Shown here piece by piece: positions 1 to 10,507 of a DNA stretch of 64,000 nucleotides. The position numbers and the translations under genes were made by a program. The notes under the pieces were generated by a model. It did no database searches, was not told where the DNA came from, and was given only the letters and a program-made list of their open reading frames with translations. Source of the stretch: Variovorax sp. N23 (GTDB lineage Bacteria > Pseudomonadota > Gammaproteobacteria > Burkholderiales > Burkholderiaceae_C); contig NZ_JAOOPY010000006.1 of NCBI RefSeq assembly GCF_025486315.1, forward strand, positions 1 to 64,000, written 5' to 3'. Each line of letters opens with the position of its first letter. Position 1 is the stretch's first letter.

Positions 1-83
1 TGTGCGCTTGACACTCGATTCCATGACACCTGCCCTTTCTGCAAGGTCGAGGTGTCAACGCTGGGTAGGACGGGTCAGCGCCA

Positions 84-118
84 TGAAAAAAGCCCGGCAC
101 CTTGCGGTACCGGGCTCT
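84..118 (-). terminator. Rho-independent terminator of the histone-like gene
   Basis: An 11-bp inverted repeat (agcccggcacc / ggtaccgggct, one mismatch) with a 4-nt loop is followed, reading on the minus strand, by a run of six T. It lies about 25 bp past the stop codon of the histone H1-like gene and is a textbook intrinsic terminator for it. Confidence 0.85.
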
Positions 119-141
119 TGCCTTCAAGGCCGCTGAGAAAC

Positions 142-624
142 TCAGGGCTTGCTGGCCGTCGGAAACGGCCATGCAGCCTGAGGGTTCAGCGTCGTTTGCG
201 CAGCAGGGGCAGGCGCTACGGCGGCAGCCTTGGCGGGCGCTTTCGCAGCCTTCTTGGCAGCGGGCTTCTTCGCAGCTTTCTTGGCAGCGGGCTTCTTGGC
301 CGCCGCCTTTTTCGCGGGGGCCTTCTTTGCAGGCGCCTTCTTGGCAGCAGCCTTTTTGGCCGGCGCCTTCTTGGCAGCAACTTTCTTCGCAGGCGCCTTC
401 TTGGCGGCTACCTTCTTGGCAGCAACCTTCTTGGCCGGGGCCTTCTTCGCTACGACCTTCTTGGCCGGCGCCTTCTTGGCGGCTACCTTCTTGGCAGCGA
501 CTTTCTTGGCCGGAGCCTTCTTCGCTGCGACCTTCTTAGCCGGTGCCTTCTTGGCCGCGACCTTCTTGGCCGGAGCCTTCTTTGCTGCGGCTTTCTTCGC
601 CGGCGCTTTCTTTGCAGTTGCCAT
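142..624 (-). CDS. Histone H1-like Ala/Lys/Pro-rich DNA-binding protein
   Basis: Small very basic protein of 160 residues. After MATAKK it consists almost entirely of alternating [10 protein letters not shown] and VAAKK units up to about residue 130, then an acid-free Ala/Pro tail. This composition is that of the bacterial histone H1 C-terminal-like proteins (AlgP/HctB-type) thought to bind and compact DNA; the role here is inferred from composition only. I chose the ATG at 624 because AAGGAG sits 7 nt upstream; an in-frame TTG at 642 would overlap that ribosome site. Transcribed alone, with its own terminator at 84-118. The repeats make the gene prone to length variation between strains. Confidence 0.85.
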   Translation of the reverse strand: MATAKKAPAKKAAAKKAPAKKVAAKKAPAKKVAAKKAPAKKVAAKKVAAKKAPAKKVVAKKAPAKKVAAKKVAAKKAPAKKVAAKKAPAKKAAAKKAPAKKAPAKKAAAKKPAAKKAAKKPAAKKAAKAPAKAAAVAPAPAAQTTLNPQAAWPFPTASKP

Positions 625-642
625 TTCTTTCTCCTTGGTCAA

Positions 643-656
643 GTTGAAAAATCAAC
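643..656. promoter_or_regulatory. Inverted repeat GTTGA-N4-TCAAC upstream of the histone-like gene
   Basis: A perfect 5-bp inverted repeat with an AAAA spacer lies about 20 bp upstream of the histone gene start, just before its ribosome site. It could be an operator or a 5'-UTR hairpin. The 196 bp between this gene and nrdB hold no other recognisable feature. Confidence 0.3.
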
Positions 657-820
657 CTTTTGAAGCACTTCGCGCGCGCTGTTGCGCTTGAAGCGATCCA
701 TGGCGTTGGAAATCAAGTCCCAGCACCATGAACACCTGAGCCCTCGGCACCGCCGCGCTCTGTGGCGCAGTCGATGTGGAGGGCAATTCCTGAATCCATC
801 GATTGTTGTCGTTAAAAAGC

Positions 821-2050
821 TCAATCCCAGGAGAGCGCGCCACCCGACTGGTATTCGATCACGCGGGTTTCGAAGAAATTGCGCTCTTTCTTCAGGTCAA
901 TCATTTCGCTCATCCAGGGGAACGGGTTTTCTTCGTTCGGGAAGAGCGTCTCGAGGCCGATCTGCTGCGCGCGCCGGTTGGCGATGTACCGCAGGTAGCC
1001 CTTGAACATGGAGGCGTTCATGCCGAGCACACCGCGGGGCATGGTGTCTTCGGCGTATTGGTATTCGAGCTCGACGGCCTTCAGGAAAAGGGCCTTGATC
1101 TCCGCCTTGAACTCTGAGGTCCAGAGGTTGGGGTTCTCGAGCTTAAGCTGGTTGATCAGGTCGATGCCGAAATTGCAGTGCATCGATTCGTCGCGCAGGA
1201 TGTACTGGTACTGCTCGGCCGCGCCGGTCATCTTGTTCTGGCGGCCGAGCGCCAGGATCTGCGTGAAGCCGACATAGAAGAACAGGCCTTCCATCAGGCA
1301 GGCGAACACGATCAGCGACTTGAGCAGGGTCTGGTCGGTCTCGTGCGTGCCGGTCTTGAAGTTCGGGTCGCTGATCGCTTCGATGAAGGGGATCAGGAAC
1401 TCGTCCTTGTTGCGGATGGAGGCGACCTCGTTGTACGCGTTGAAGATCTCGCTCTCGTCCAGGCCGAGCGATTCGACGATGTACTGGTAGGCGTGCGTGT
1501 GGATCGCTTCCTCGAAGGCCTGGCGCAGCAGGAACTGGCGGCACTCGGGCGCCGTGATGTGGCGGTAGGTGCCCAGCACGATGTTGTTGGCGGCCAGCGA
1601 ATCGGCGGTCACGAAGAAGCCGAGGTTGCGCTTGACGATGCGGCGCTCGTCTTCGGTGAGGCCGTTCGGGTCTTTCCACAACGCGATGTCGCGCGTCATG
1701 TTCACTTCCTGCGGCATCCAGTGGTTGGCGCAGGTGGCGAGGTACTTTTCCCAGGCCCACTTGTACTTGAACGGCACCAGCTGGTTGACGTCGGTCTGGC
1801 CGTTGATGATGCGCTTGTCCGCAGCGTTCACACGGCGCGCGACGGTCGGCGCTGCGACTTGCCGAACAGGTGCCGATGCGCCGTCGTCGAGCGTCGTGCG
1901 AGGCGCAGGCGTGGCGGTGGAGGCTGTTTGCGGCGTCGGGAATTCCATCGAGCGGGCGACAGGTGCGCCGCTTTGCGATGGTGAGTGCTGCAATCCTTGT
2001 GGCATGTCCTTTGGCAAGGATGGCTTGACTTCTTCGTCCCAGGTCAACAT
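821..2050 (-). CDS. nrdB: Ribonucleoside-diphosphate reductase subunit beta (class Ia)
   Basis: The radical-bearing small subunit of class Ia ribonucleotide reductase, 409 residues. It houses the diiron-tyrosyl radical that is passed to NrdA for reduction of NDPs to dNDPs. Visible features are the ferritin-like helical core, the iron-ligand region around [12 protein letters not shown], a second ligand region around [13 protein letters not shown], and the C-terminal tail used to dock on NrdA. The first ~85 residues are a long Pro/Thr-rich extension before [10 protein letters not shown], as is usual in beta-proteobacterial NrdB. The start is taken at the ATG giving MLTWDEE; an upstream TTG at 2062 is less likely. 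It is the downstream gene of an nrdA-nrdB pair. Confidence 0.97.
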   Translation of the reverse strand: MLTWDEEVKPSLPKDMPQGLQHSPSQSGAPVARSMEFPTPQTASTATPAPRTTLDDGASAPVRQVAAPTVARRVNAADKRIINGQTDVNQLVPFKYKWAWEKYLATCANHWMPQEVNMTRDIALWKDPNGLTEDERRIVKRNLGFFVTADSLAANNIVLGTYRHITAPECRQFLLRQAFEEAIHTHAYQYIVESLGLDESEIFNAYNEVASIRNKDEFLIPFIEAISDPNFKTGTHETDQTLLKSLIVFACLMEGLFFYVGFTQILALGRQNKMTGAAEQYQYILRDESMHCNFGIDLINQLKLENPNLWTSEFKAEIKALFLKAVELEYQYAEDTMPRGVLGMNASMFKGYLRYIANRRAQQIGLETLFPNEENPFPWMSEMIDLKKERNFFETRVIEYQSGGALSWD

Positions 2051-2082
2051 AGAAAAATCCAATGCTCAAATTATGTGAGCAA

Positions 2083-2114
2083 CGATGCGAGTTGCAAAGT
2101 GCAGCCTCGCATCG
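2083..2114. repeat. Intergenic hairpin 1 between nrdA and nrdB
   Basis: Inverted repeat CGATGCGAG / CTCGCATCG (9-bp arms, 14-nt loop) in the 150-bp nrdA-nrdB spacer, about 30 bp upstream of the nrdB start. No T-run follows on either strand, so it is not an obvious terminator. Confidence 0.5.
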
Positions 2115-2141
2115 CGCCCGAATTATCTCTTGCTTATGTTG

Positions 2142-2178
2142 TTCGCAGGCATCGCATTTTGTCGGGCGATGCCGCGAA
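2142..2178. repeat. Intergenic hairpin 2 between nrdA and nrdB
   Basis: Inverted repeat TTCGC-a-GGCATCGC / GCGATGCC-GCGAA: 13 paired bases with a single bulge and a 10-nt loop, starting about 20 bp after the nrdA stop. It shares the GATGC/GCATC core with hairpin 1. It may set mRNA stability between the two cistrons or attenuate read-through; this is inference. Confidence 0.55.
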
Positions 2179-2200
2179 TCACATTCGCATCACGCCGACA

Positions 2201-5137
2201 TCACTGGCACGCTTCGCAGGTCGGGTCGTCGACACCGCAGAACGCGATGTCGGTGGCGGGCATCGCATTGAGCTGCGCTTGCGCAGCGGCGGCTGCGGCT
2301 TCGATCGCGCTCATCTTGGGCGCGTCGTTGCTGCCGCCCGAGGACACCGCGTTGAGCCGGCCCGACTGCACGGTCGACTTCTCGGCATGCGTCGCGCTCT
2401 GCGTGCGCAGGTAGTAGGTTGTCTTCAGGCCGCGCAGCCAGGCGAGCTTGTAGGTGTCGTCGAGCTTCTTGCCCGATGCACCCGCCATGTAGATGTTCAG
2501 CGACTGCGCCTGGTCGATCCACTTCTGGCGACGTGCGGCGGCTTCGACCAGCCAGGTGGTCTCGACTTCGAACGCGGTGGCGTAGAGCGCCTTCACGTCC
2601 TGCGGCACGCGGTCGATGGGGCGCAGCGAACCGTCGAAGTGCTTCAGGTCCATCACCATCACGTCGTCCCACAGGCCCAGGCGCTTGAGGTCGCGCACCA
2701 GGTAGTGGTTGATCACGGTGAACTCGCCCGACAGGTTCGACTTGACCGACAGGTTGCCGAAGCAGGGCTCGATCGAGGCGTCGACGCCGATGATGTTCGA
2801 GATGGTCGCGGTCGGCGCGATCGCCACGCAGTTCGAGTTGCGCATGCCGTCGGCCTTGATCTTCTGGCGCAGTGCGTCCCAGTCGAGCGTGGCCGAGCGG
2901 TCGACCTCGACGTAGCCGCCGCGCGCCTTCTCGAGCAGGTCGAGCGTGTCGATCGGCAGGATGCCCTTGTCCCACAGCGAGCCCTTGTAGCTCGAGTACT
3001 TGCCGCGCTCCTTGGCCAGGTCGGTCGACGCCCAGTAGGCGTGGTAGCAGATGGCTTCCATCGACTCGTCGGCGAACTGCACCGCTTCCTGCGAGGCGTA
3101 GGGGATGCGCAGTTCGTACAGCGCGTCCTGGAAGCCCATCAGGCCCAGGCCCACCGGACGGTGGCGCAGGTTCGAGTCGCGCGCCTTCTTGACCGCGTAG
3201 TAGTTGATGTCGATCACGTTGTCGAGCATGCGCATCGCGGTCGAGATCGTCTTCTTGAGCTTGGCCTGGTCGAGCACCTTGGCGCCGGCCTCGTCTTTCA
3301 GGTGGTTGATCAGGTTGACCGAGCCGAGGTTGCAGACGGCGGTTTCGGTGTCGCTGGTGTTCAGCGTGATCTCGGTGCACAGGTTCGACGAGTGCACGAC
3401 GCCGGCGTGCTGCTGCGGCGAGCGCACGTTGCAGGCGTCCTTGAACGTGATCCAGGGGTGGCCGGTCTCGAACAGCATCGTGAGCATCTTGCGCCACAGG
3501 TCGGCCGCAGGGATCGTGCGCGATGGCTTGATCTCGCCGCGCTGTGCCTTCTCTTCATAGGCGACGTAGGCGCGCTCGAACTCGGCGCCGAAGAGGTCGT
3601 GCAGGTCGGGCACGTTGTTGGGCGAGAACAGCGTCCAGGTGCCCTTTTCCATCACGCGGCGCATGAACAGGTCGGGGATCCAGTTGGCGGTGTTCATGTC
3701 GTGCGTGCGGCGGCGGTCGTCGCCGGTGTTCTTGCGCAGCTCCAGGAACTCCTCGATGTCGAGGTGCCAGGTTTCGAGGTAGGTGCAGACGGCGCCCTTG
3801 CGCTTGCCGCCCTGGTTCACGGCCACGGCCGTGTCGTTGACGACCTTGAGGAAGGGCACGACGCCCTGCGATTCACCGTTGGTGCCCTTGATGTGGCTGC
3901 CCAGGGCGCGCACGCGGGTCCAGTCGTTGCCCAGGCCGCCGGCGAACTTCGACAGCAGCGCGTTTTCCTTGATCGACTCGTAGATGCCGTCGAGGTCGTC
4001 GGGCACGGTCGTCAGGTAGCAACTCGACAGCTGCGAGCGCAGCGTGCCGGCGTTGAACAGCGTGGGCGTGCTCGACATGAAGTCGAAGGACGACAGCACT
4101 TCGTAGAACTCGATGGCGCGGGCTTCACGGTCGATCTCGCCCAGCGACAGGCCCATGGCCACGCGCATGAAGAAGGCCTGCGGCAGTTCGATGCGCGTCT
4201 TGCGCACGTGCAGGAAATAGCGGTCGTACAGCGTCTGCAGGCCGAGGTAGTCGAACTGGTTGTCGCGTTCGGCCTTGAGCGCGGCGGCCAGGCGCGGCAG
4301 GTCGAACTGCAGCAGCTTCTCGTCGAGCAGGTCGTTGTCGACGCCCTTCTTGATGAACTGCGGGAAGTAGTCGACGTAGGCTTGCGAGCGCTCGGCGGGC
4401 ATCACTTCGCGGCCGATGATCTCCTTGAAGATCGTGTGCAGCAGCAGGCGGGCGGTGGCGAAGGTGTAGTCCGGATCTTTTTCGATCAGGGTGCGGGCGG
4501 CCAGGATCGAGGCCTTGTAGACCTCGTCGAGCGGCACGCCGTCGTACAGGTTGCGCATCGTCTCGGCCTGGATCGGTGCCGCGGTGATGCTGTCGCCGAG
4601 TCCCGAGCAGGCCGATTCGATCAGGCCCTTGAGTTCGTTCACGTCGAGCGCGACGCGCTCGCCGCGGTCGAGCACATGCAGCGTCGGTGCCGCCGGCGCT
4701 TCCTGCGCGCCTTGCCTGGAGCGCTCCTGCGTGCGGCGTTCGCGGTACAGCACATAGGCGCGGGCGATCTCGTGGTGCCCGCCGCGCATCAGGCCGAGTT
4801 CGACCTGGTCCTGCACGTCCTCGATGTGGAAGGTGCCGCCGCCCGGACGCGAGCGCACCATGGCGCGCACCACGGCCTGCGTCAGCGTGTCGACCGTCTC
4901 GCGCACGCTGGCCGATGCCGCGCCCTGGGTGCCGTGCACCGCGAGAAAGGCCTTCATCATCGCGATGGCGATCTTGTTGGGCTCGAAGGGCACCACGGCG
5001 CCGTTGCGGCGGATGATCTGGTAGTGCGCGAGCGCGTTGCCGGCAGGCGAGCCGGCGGTGTCGCGGGCCGCCGCGCCAGCGGTGGGCGAGGGGGTGGCGC
5101 GAGCGGTGGTGGACGGGGTGTTCAGAGCTGTTTGCAT
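2201..5137 (-). CDS. nrdA: Ribonucleoside-diphosphate reductase subunit alpha (class Ia)
   Basis: Catalytic large subunit, 978 residues, longer than the ~760 of E. coli NrdA because of an N-terminal extension. An ATP-cone at about residues 43-140 (contains RRNGAVVPFEPNKIA) precedes a second, more degenerate cone-like segment at about 150-245 that aligns with the E. coli N-terminus. The ten-stranded barrel follows, with the redox cysteine in LSSCYLTTV, the active-site NLCTEIT, the partner cysteine in AVCNLGSVNL and the radical-transfer pair in YYLRTQSATH. The C-terminal CEACQ carries the CxxC that is reduced by thioredoxin. The ATG at 5137 has GAGG 6 nt upstream. NrdR boxes lie upstream. Confidence 0.97.
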   Translation of the reverse strand: MQTALNTPSTTARATPSPTAGAAARDTAGSPAGNALAHYQIIRRNGAVVPFEPNKIAIAMMKAFLAVHGTQGAASASVRETVDTLTQAVVRAMVRSRPGGGTFHIEDVQDQVELGLMRGGHHEIARAYVLYRERRTQERSRQGAQEAPAAPTLHVLDRGERVALDVNELKGLIESACSGLGDSITAAPIQAETMRNLYDGVPLDEVYKASILAARTLIEKDPDYTFATARLLLHTIFKEIIGREVMPAERSQAYVDYFPQFIKKGVDNDLLDEKLLQFDLPRLAAALKAERDNQFDYLGLQTLYDRYFLHVRKTRIELPQAFFMRVAMGLSLGEIDREARAIEFYEVLSSFDFMSSTPTLFNAGTLRSQLSSCYLTTVPDDLDGIYESIKENALLSKFAGGLGNDWTRVRALGSHIKGTNGESQGVVPFLKVVNDTAVAVNQGGKRKGAVCTYLETWHLDIEEFLELRKNTGDDRRRTHDMNTANWIPDLFMRRVMEKGTWTLFSPNNVPDLHDLFGAEFERAYVAYEEKAQRGEIKPSRTIPAADLWRKMLTMLFETGHPWITFKDACNVRSPQQHAGVVHSSNLCTEITLNTSDTETAVCNLGSVNLINHLKDEAGAKVLDQAKLKKTISTAMRMLDNVIDINYYAVKKARDSNLRHRPVGLGLMGFQDALYELRIPYASQEAVQFADESMEAICYHAYWASTDLAKERGKYSSYKGSLWDKGILPIDTLDLLEKARGGYVEVDRSATLDWDALRQKIKADGMRNSNCVAIAPTATISNIIGVDASIEPCFGNLSVKSNLSGEFTVINHYLVRDLKRLGLWDDVMVMDLKHFDGSLRPIDRVPQDVKALYATAFEVETTWLVEAAARRQKWIDQAQSLNIYMAGASGKKLDDTYKLAWLRGLKTTYYLRTQSATHAEKSTVQSGRLNAVSSGGSNDAPKMSAIEAAAAAAQAQLNAMPATDIAFCGVDDPTCEACQ

Positions 5138-5492
5138 TCGGTCCTCGGTTGGCAAATTCTTGTTGGGGGCGCGCGGCGGAAGCGGCGTCCGGCGCGGTCG
5201 ACCGGGGGATATCGGTCGGGCAGCACACTATATCTAGTGTGTGGGGGGGTCACAATCACTAGATGTAGTGTTTTTCACGAAGATCAATGTCCGTGAAGAA
5301 TTTCACATGGGACGCAGGGGCCGGCGCATGCCGCATGGTGACTGCATCAGTCTGAACGAAGCCAGCAGCGATGCACTTTTCCGGCGGATTTGGGCTTGAA
5401 AGCCGCATGGTTGCTGGACATTCGCCGATGGCTTCGCGCGGCACGCCGGTCGATCGGCCGGGCATCGAGTGCCGGGCCTCGATTGAAAATTT
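5138..5492 (-). other. nrdA upstream region (355 bp without a gene)
   Basis: This stretch separates the ampD stop from the nrdA start. The nrdA-proximal half carries the two NrdR boxes (5225-5271) and two further inverted repeats: TTCACG-N12-CGTGAA at 5274-5297 and GTGAA-N4-TTCAC at 5293-5306. The ampD-proximal half (5307-5492) shows only an ATCGAG-N8-CTCGAT dyad at 5464-5483 and no credible gene or T-run terminator. Confidence 0.6.
5225..5271 (-). promoter_or_regulatory. Tandem NrdR boxes upstream of nrdA
   Basis: Two 16-bp near-palindromes, acactatatctagtgt at 5225-5240 and tcactagatgtagtgt at 5256-5271, match the NrdR box family. Their starts are 31 bp apart, about three helical turns, which is the usual spacing for cooperative NrdR binding. 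They lie 88-134 bp upstream of the nrdA start. Repression of nrdAB by NrdR-(d)ATP is the expected function; nrdR itself is not in this window. Confidence 0.9.
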
Positions 5493-6096
5493 TTAGCGGC
5501 TCGCGGTCTGCGGCTGACACTGCGGCGGAAACATCGCGCTCGGCCACCCGGTGTCGGCCTGCAGGCGCGCCCACCGGAAGCCTGCGCCCGGGTCGTGCTT
5601 GCGGCCCGGCGCGATGTGCTCGTGGCCGGCGACGAAGCCGATGGGGTAGTGCTGCGCGATCGCCGGGCAGAGCGTGGCGAGGGTGGCGTACTGCGCCGCT
5701 TTGAAGGTGTCGCCCTCGAGGCCTTCGAGTTCGATGCCGACGGAGTCGTCGTTGCAGTTGCCGCGGCCGCGCCAGGCCGACGCCCCCGCGTGCCAGGCGC
5801 GCGCATCGCAACTCACGAACTGCCAGAGCGCGCCGTCGCGCCGCACATAGAAGTGCGAGGAGACCTGGGCGCCGCGGATCTGCTGGAAGTAGGGGTGCGC
5901 GTCCCAGTCGAGCTGGTTGGTGAAGAGCCGCTGCACCTCGTCGCCGCCGTACCGGCCGGGCGGCAGGCTGATGGAGTGCAGCACGATCAGGTCGATGTGC
6001 GCGCCCGGCGGCCGCGGGCCGAAATTCGGCGAGGGCAAACGGTTCGCGCTGCGCAGCCAGCCGTCCTGCCAAAGGCCGGAGGCCGCCTCCGGGGCG

Positions 6097-6104
<8 letters not shown>
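5493..6104 (-). CDS. ampD: 1,6-anhydro-N-acetylmuramyl-L-alanine amidase AmpD
   Basis: Cytoplasmic zinc amidase that cleaves the stem peptide from anhydro-MurNAc during peptidoglycan recycling; in many Gram-negatives it thereby keeps AmpR-controlled beta-lactamase off. 203 residues, normal for the family. Zinc ligands are visible as His in VLHSI (~43) and His plus Asp in GHEHIAPGRKHDPG near the C-terminus. SVGIELEG is the conserved core strand. The ATG at 6104 overlaps the end of pilR by 8 bp; an ATG at 6116 is possible. Last gene of the ccsA-like/PP0621/pilS/pilR run. Confidence 0.95.
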
Positions 6105-7644
<1,540 letters not shown>

Positions 7645-7648
7645 GGCG

Positions 7649-9340
7649 TTATTGTGTCAGCCGCACTTCGGCGGCCGCGAAGTTGACGAAGAAGGCGTTG
7701 CCTTCCGGGCCGTCCCGCACGGCGATGCTGCGGTCGTAACCCATGGTCGCGCCGTGCCGCTCGCAGAGTTCGCGGCACAGGAAGAGGCCGAGCCCGCTCG
7801 AGCGGCTTTCCGACGAGAAGAAGGGCTCGAACAGGTGCCGTTGCACGGCGGGGTCGAGCGGCGCCCCGTCGCTCCACACCAGCAGGCTGGCGCGCCCGGC
7901 GCTGCCGCGCCGCGTGCTGACCTGGATCGCGCCCTCGCGCGCGCTGGCGTAGCGCGCCGCGTTGTCCAGCAGGTTGACCAGGATGCGGCGCAGGTGCTCG
8001 ACGTCGAATCGCACGTCGAGTCCCGCAGCCTCGAGCACCACCTGCACGCCGCGGCACTGCGTCTGCTGCACCCACTCGTCGACCATCGCGCGCACCGTCG
8101 GGTCGAGCGACAGCTGCTCGTCCAGCGGCAGCACGCGCTGCTGGCGCGCGCGCGCCACGTCGAGCACGTCGTCGACGATGCGCGCCAGCCGCAGCGCGTT
8201 CTGCTCGACCATCGCGGTGAGCTGGCGGTGTGCCGGATCGGTCAGGTCTTCGCTGAGCAGCGCGCTGGCCTGGGTGATCGCGGCCAGCGGGTTGCGGATC
8301 TCGTGCGCCACCGCCGCCGACATGCGGCCCATCGCCGCCAGCTTCTCGGTGCGGATGCGGGCCTCGAGTTCGCGCAGGTCCTGCAGGAACATCACGCACA
8401 GGCTGTCGTTGCGCCCGTTGCTGGAGGGCGTGAGACGGGTGCGCACCCGCACCTCGCGCGCCGGGCCCTGGGCCTGTGCCACTGGCAGTTCGCGCGACTG
8501 CGCGGCACGTCGCGAGAAAGTGCGCCCGGCGAGCGCGGCCAGCGGGCGCCAGGCCGGCTGCGACGCCAGCACGAAGGGCGGCGTCATCGACGCCAGGCCG
8601 TGCCCGAGGATCACGTCGGCCGCCGGGTTGGCGGCATGCACCCGGCCGTCGGCGTCGATCACCAGCACGCCTTCGCTCAGCGTTTCGATCACCAGGTCGT
8701 TGACTTGCGCGTGCATCTGCGCCGCGCTGCGTCCGCGCTGCGCCAGCGCTTCTTCGCGCGCCAGGCGCCGCGCCAGCTCGTGCGCCAGCAGCGCCACCAC
8801 GAACAGACCGGTGCCGGTGAGCGCCGCCTGCACGAAGCGCGCGCTGGCGTCGCCCGACGAATCGATCCAGCGCCAGCCCGCATCGGCCAGCAGCAGCAGC
8901 GTGACGGCCGCGCTGGTGCCCAGCCCGACGGTGACCGTGCCGAGCACCGCGCCCATCAGCACCGGCAGCGCGAACAGCGGCGTGTAGTTGATGCTGCCGA
9001 CCTGCAGCACCTGCAAGGCGGTGAAGGTGGCCAGATCGATGCCGATGGTCACGGCCCAGGCCGCGCCGAAGCCGCGGATCGGCGGCCGGAAGGGCGCGAA
9101 GCGCGCGCCCAGCAGCGCGGCGATCAGGTAGCCGGACGAGAGGCCGACCGCGACCCAGTGCACCGACTGGCCGATCGCATAGGTCACGAACTGCAGCAGC
9201 AGCAACACGGCCGCCACGAAGCAGCGCGCCGTCATGAAACCGCGCCACAGGCGCTGCAGGGCGGTGTCGCGTTCGGTGCGGGTATCGAGCGCGGCCCAGT
9301 CGGTCAGGGGGTCGCCGCGTGACCAGAGCAGGGAGGCCAT
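7649..9340 (-). CDS. pilS: Sensor histidine kinase PilS
   Basis: Inner-membrane sensor kinase of 564 residues, cognate of PilR. About six hydrophobic segments occupy residues ~30-190, followed by a coiled linker, a PAS domain (ETLSEGVLVIDADGRVHAAN), the HisKA dimerisation domain with the phospho-accepting His in AVAHEIRNPLAA, and a HATPase domain with N box LLDNAARYA and G2 box SSGLGLFLC. This topology is that of PilS in pseudomonads. The ATG at 9340 was chosen because the upstream frame overlaps the PP0621-family gene, which ends at 9360. No strong ribosome site is visible, suggesting translational coupling. Confidence 0.93.
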   Translation of the reverse strand: MASLLWSRGDPLTDWAALDTRTERDTALQRLWRGFMTARCFVAAVLLLLQFVTYAIGQSVHWVAVGLSSGYLIAALLGARFAPFRPPIRGFGAAWAVTIGIDLATFTALQVLQVGSINYTPLFALPVLMGAVLGTVTVGLGTSAAVTLLLLADAGWRWIDSSGDASARFVQAALTGTGLFVVALLAHELARRLAREEALAQRGRSAAQMHAQVNDLVIETLSEGVLVIDADGRVHAANPAADVILGHGLASMTPPFVLASQPAWRPLAALAGRTFSRRAAQSRELPVAQAQGPAREVRVRTRLTPSSNGRNDSLCVMFLQDLRELEARIRTEKLAAMGRMSAAVAHEIRNPLAAITQASALLSEDLTDPAHRQLTAMVEQNALRLARIVDDVLDVARARQQRVLPLDEQLSLDPTVRAMVDEWVQQTQCRGVQVVLEAAGLDVRFDVEHLRRILVNLLDNAARYASAREGAIQVSTRRGSAGRASLLVWSDGAPLDPAVQRHLFEPFFSSESRSSGLGLFLCRELCERHGATMGYDRSIAVRDGPEGNAFFVNFAAAEVRLTQ

Positions 9341-9359
9341 GGCGGGGCGGTTCAGCTTC

Positions 9360-9605
9360 TCAGCCTTCGGCCGCGCGCCGATGCGCCGCGCTGCAATACA
9401 GCGCACCGCCCGGCCCCGGCAGGGCGTCGGTCGCCGGCAGATGCAGGCCGCAGTGCGCGCAGCGCACCATCGCCTGCGGCGCACCGACCGCGGGTGGGGC
9501 AGAACGCTTGGGCGGCGCCGCGCGTTCGCGGATTTCGTCTTGTCTGTTCTTGCGCCAGAGCCAGATGCCGACCGCGACCACGAAGAGGACCAGCAGGTAC
9601 TTCAT
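9360..9605 (-). CDS. PP0621-family small membrane protein with zinc-ribbon-like tail
   Basis: 81 residues. An N-terminal membrane segment (LLVLFVVAVGIWLW, residues 4-17) is followed by a basic linker, then a C-terminal motif CAHC (49-52) and CSAAH (71-75), i.e. four potential metal ligands. It corresponds to the PP0621 family found just before pilS in beta-proteobacteria; its function is unknown. Its ATG overlaps the stop of the upstream cytochrome-assembly-like gene (ATGA), so the two are coupled. Confidence 0.85.
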   Translation of the reverse strand: MKYLLVLFVVAVGIWLWRKNRQDEIRERAAPPKRSAPPAVGAPQAMVRCAHCGLHLPATDALPGPGGALYCSAAHRRAAEG

Positions 9606-10411
9606 GCGGCGCCCCGCGCCAGCAGCACTTCGAGCACGAAGCGCGAGCCGACATAAGCCAGCAGCAGGAGCGCGGCACCCGCATACAGCACGCGCCGCGC
9701 GGTGCGGCCGCGCCAGCCGAAGCGGGCACGCCCGACGAGCAGCATCGCGAAGGTCAGCCAGGCCAGCACCGAGAACAGTGTCTTGTGGTCCCACTTCCAG
9801 ACCCGCCCGGCGGCGCCATAGAGCGCCTCGCTGAACAGCAGCCCGGCCAGCAGCGTGGCCGACAGCAGCACGAAGCCCGCGCTCACGAAGCGGAAGGTCA
9901 GGCGCTCCAGGGTGAGCAGCGGCACGCCGGCCTGCGGTTCGGTGGCCAGGCGAATCTGCTTCTCGGCGCGGTTCGTGAGCCAGGCGTGCACCACCGCAGC
10001 GCCGAACAGGCCGTACGACGCGACCCCCAGCGCCAGGTGCAGCGGCAGCCAGGGCGAGGCCGACACGTGCAGCGGCGTGCCCGGAAACAGCACGGCGAGC
10101 AGCACGGCCAGCGCGCCGAGCCCGGCCAGGGTACGGCGCACGGTGAGCTGGGGGAACATGCGGCTTTCGACGGCATACACCGTGAGCACCAGCCACGCCA
10201 TGACCGACAGCGCCGGCGCGAAGCCGAAGCGCGGCATGGCGCTGATCAGCCCGACGCCGAGCGCCAGCGCATGAAGCAGCCAGGCCAGGCCCAGTGCGGA
10301 CTGGGTGGCCTGTCGGTTCAATCGAGGGGCCGCGGCGGCCGTCAAGGCATAGGCACCGGCAGTGGCGATGCCCAGTGCCACGCCGAGTGGGGAGGGGCTC
10401 GCTAAAATCAT
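9602..10411 (-). CDS. CcsA/YpjD-like cytochrome c assembly membrane protein
   Basis: 269 residues with about eight transmembrane helices. The C-terminal half has the family's WKWDHKTLFSVLAW stretch, resembling the haem-handling WxWD region of CcsA/CcmC proteins, and conserved histidines occur in LPLHLALG and VVHAWL. It belongs to the inner-membrane YpjD/HemX-like branch, for which a role in cytochrome c maturation is assumed rather than shown. Divergent from ffh with about 110 bp between starts; first gene of the run leading to pilSR. Confidence 0.8.
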   Translation of the reverse strand: MILASPSPLGVALGIATAGAYALTAAAAPRLNRQATQSALGLAWLLHALALGVGLISAMPRFGFAPALSVMAWLVLTVYAVESRMFPQLTVRRTLAGLGALAVLLAVLFPGTPLHVSASPWLPLHLALGVASYGLFGAAVVHAWLTNRAEKQIRLATEPQAGVPLLTLERLTFRFVSAGFVLLSATLLAGLLFSEALYGAAGRVWKWDHKTLFSVLAWLTFAMLLVGRARFGWRGRTARRVLYAGAALLLLAYVGSRFVLEVLLARGAA

Positions 10412-10491
10412 CCGTCGATGATAAGGGCTTGCCCGTAGAGCCCGTCGCGTTTCGCAACGCCGCCCCCGGCGTTCCGCCCCCATTTCAAAGC

Positions 10492-10507
10492 GCCCGCAGC
10501 TGCGGGC
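10492..10507 (+). repeat. Perfect 16-bp palindrome just upstream of ffh
   Basis: GCCCGCAG followed directly by CTGCGGGC, ending 14 nt before the ffh start codon and next to its weak AAGG ribosome site. It could be an operator, or it could fold over the ribosome site. Confidence 0.4.

Noticed and set aside
220..620. CRISPR-like or tandem-repeat array
   Set aside because: The repeats are the coding sequence of AKK units in the histone-like protein. There are no unique spacers and no cas genes.
1985..5296. 1103-codon open frame on the plus strand opposite nrdA
   Set aside because: It is the antisense shadow of nrdA in high-GC DNA; the product is Val/Arg/Gly/His-rich with no family motif, whereas the minus strand encodes a complete NrdA.
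5259..5465. 68-codon open frame upstream of nrdA on the minus strand
   Set aside because: It overlaps the NrdR boxes and inverted repeats, lacks a ribosome site and resembles no protein family.
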